64,000 nt of DNA from SpSt-333 sp964371615 (GTDB taxonomy: Bacteria > Bacteroidota > Ignavibacteria > UBA10030 > UBA8401), in contig CAYJMS010000002.1 of the NCBI GenBank assembly GCA_964371615.1, forward strand, positions 558,001 through 622,000. Direction: 5' to 3'. Positions 62,925-64,000 of the stretch are shown here, one piece after another. Each line of letters starts with the position of its first letter. The first letter of the stretch is position 1. The notes beneath the pieces were generated by a model. It was not told where the DNA came from and searched no databases. It saw only the letters and a program-made list of their open reading frames with translations. The translations under genes and the position numbers were made by a program.

Positions 62925-62959
62925 AAAAACGGAATGCTGTTTTATAACATTCCGTTTTT
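62925..62959 (-). terminator. Terminator after rpmE, likely bidirectional
   Basis: AAAAACGGAATG (62925-62936) pairs with CATTCCGTTTTT (62948-62959) around an 11-base loop. On the minus strand the T-tract extends past the stem. It lies just after rpmE, between it and the GxxExxY cassette, and its A- and T-tracts would let it work on both strands. Confidence 0.85.
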
Positions 62960-62980
62960 CAAATACATCGCATAAAAATA

Positions 62981-63199
62981 TTATGCTGTCGGCGCGGCGG
63001 TCTTCTTCGCATACTTCTTGTTGAATCGCTCAACACGACCGGCGGAATCCAACAGTTTCTGTTTTCCGGTATAGTATGGATGACACGCAGAGCAGATCTC
63101 GGTATGGATGTTCCCCATCGTCGAGCGGGTCTCGTAGGTATTCCCGCAGACGCAGGACACGACCGCTTTTCTGTATTCTGGGTGGATATCTTTTTTCAT
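62981..63199 (-). CDS. rpmE: 50S ribosomal protein L31, zinc-binding type
   Basis: A 72-residue ribosomal protein. The N-terminus is MKKDIHPEYRKAVVSCVCG, with zinc ligands Cys16, Cys18, Cys36 and Cys39 (CSACHPYYTGKQKL), so this is the cysteine-containing form. A VERFNKKYAKK tail completes the family pattern. ATG 63199 is preferred to an upstream TTG (63229). The gene is followed by a strong hairpin terminator and preceded by 75 bases after mltG without any visible signal. Confidence 0.97.
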   Translation of the reverse strand: MKKDIHPEYRKAVVSCVCGNTYETRSTMGNIHTEICSACHPYYTGKQKLLDSAGRVERFNKKYAKKTAAPTA

Positions 63200-63274
63200 C
63201 GTAATTCTTTCTACTGGTGATTTGAACAATACGCTCTTAATATAGCAAAAGTACGGGCGAGTTGCAAGAATCGA

Positions 63275-64000
63275 TTATTTCTGCCCGTTTTGGGCTACTG
63301 CTCTCGCCTTTCTGTATAGTTGGACGTTGCGGAGGTGTCCCCGATAGTCCTTTGCGAAACGATGGCGGCCGTTATTGTCGGCGACAAAATAGAGATAATT
63401 ATGTATTGCAGGATACAATGCCGCGATGATCGATTGCTTGCCCGGATTGTTGATCGGTCCCGGCGGCAAGCCGTACACCAGATAGGTATTATACGGCGAT
63501 TCCGTCTGCAGGTCTTTCTTGGTCAGCCGTTTTGGATAATCCGACACGGCGTATAACACGGTCGGATCTGCCTGCAGCCGCATCCGTCGTTTCAGCCGGT
63601 TATAATAGACGCCGGCAATGATCGGTCGTTCGTCGTCGTAGACCGCTTCCCATTCCACAATCGATGCCATTGTCATTACATCATTGAGCGTGAATCCTAA
63701 TTTTTTCATCCGTTGCTGCAATGAATCGACAAAGAATTCCCGGAATTCCGTAATCAACCGCTGAACGATCTGTTTCTCATCATCTTGCCAGGAGAAAAAA
63801 TATGTGTTCGGCATCAGATATCCTTCCAGCGATCGTGCGTTGTGGGGATAGATGCCGATCATCGACGTATCGGTAAAATACTGCATGAACTTTGCAGAAT
63901 CGATCCCGATATGTTTTTGCAGCGAGCGGGCATAGAGTATCGCCCGCACCCCTTCGTGCAGTGTAACGCTGGACAGGACGGCGCTCGAACCTCCTTCAAT
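63275..64000 (-). CDS. mltG: Endolytic transglycosylase MltG, N-terminus cut by the window
   Basis: Cleaves nascent peptidoglycan strands in the periplasm. The visible 241 residues begin within the LysM-like region (SSVTLHEGVRAILYARSLQ) and run through the YceG catalytic part: EGYLMPNTYFFSW with the catalytic-glutamate region, MASIVEWEAVYDDERPIIAG (Glu site), YNRLKRRMRLQADPTVLYA, and YNTYLVYGLPPGPINNPGK, ending near the family's usual C-terminus. The frame is open to position 64000, so the first GTG at 63949 is not the real start. The membrane anchor lies outside the window. Confidence 0.95.
   Translation of the reverse strand: MEGGSSAVLSSVTLHEGVRAILYARSLQKHIGIDSAKFMQYFTDTSMIGIYPHNARSLEGYLMPNTYFFSWQDDEKQIVQRLITEFREFFVDSLQQRMKKLGFTLNDVMTMASIVEWEAVYDDERPIIAGVYYNRLKRRMRLQADPTVLYAVSDYPKRLTKKDLQTESPYNTYLVYGLPPGPINNPGKQSIIAALYPAIHNYLYFVADNNGRHRFAKDYRGHLRNVQLYRKARAVAQNGQK

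Overview
The window looks like chromosomal DNA of a Bacteroidota/Ignavibacteria-type (FCB group) Gram-negative bacterium. The indications are an SprA outer-membrane translocon and a PorX-like regulator of the type IX secretion system, a TonB receptor paired with a BtuG-like surface lipoprotein under cobalamin riboswitches, a Bacteroidota-style GlmU-family beta-helix protein, and several starts without a clear Shine-Dalgarno. The genus cannot be fixed from the sequence alone. Every gene I can support lies on the minus strand, so transcription runs from position 64000 towards 1. No CRISPR array, rRNA, tRNA, transposase or phage gene was seen.

In transcription order: (1) 64000-54323 holds housekeeping genes (mltG, rpmE, a GlmU-like protein, rsmB, kbl, rmuC), two tandem HGSNAT-type membrane acyltransferases, a patch of short tandem repeats, and a GxxExxY nuclease-fold gene bracketed by inverted repeats. 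(2) 54022-37764 holds giant sprA, the PorX-like gene, tsaE/tsaB, accD, arginase, panC, a GlmU-N-like nucleotidyltransferase, a small secreted protein, a LytR_C protein, rsfS and argS. (3) 37629-18738 is a Wzx/Wzy surface-polysaccharide cluster: rfbB, Wza-like exporter, Wzz, Wzy-like polymerase/ligase, Wzx flippase, eight glycosyltransferase genes, wecB and an intact WcaJ-type initiating phosphotransferase. One of the eight is a GT2 protein fused to a degenerate copy of such a phosphotransferase. (4) 18725-14896 holds accA, a thioesterase, a 53-residue Trm112-like protein, nadC and a second flippase.

(5) 14845-10698 is a vitamin B12 uptake unit: riboswitch, DUF6580-like membrane protein, a second riboswitch with a transcription terminator, a BtuB-like TonB receptor, a BtuG-like beta-propeller lipoprotein, and a terminator. 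(6) 10660-1 is a tightly packed operon: phosphoglucose isomerase, GH38 alpha-mannosidase, an ion-transporter-superfamily permease, two paralogous FAD-dependent oxidoreductases on either side of nanE, and a Wzi-like outer-membrane barrel that runs off the window. This reads as a catabolic route for a mannosyl- or ManNAc-containing glycan, but the set does not match a pathway I know. It is the best candidate here for an undescribed system, with the B12 unit and the GxxExxY cassette next.
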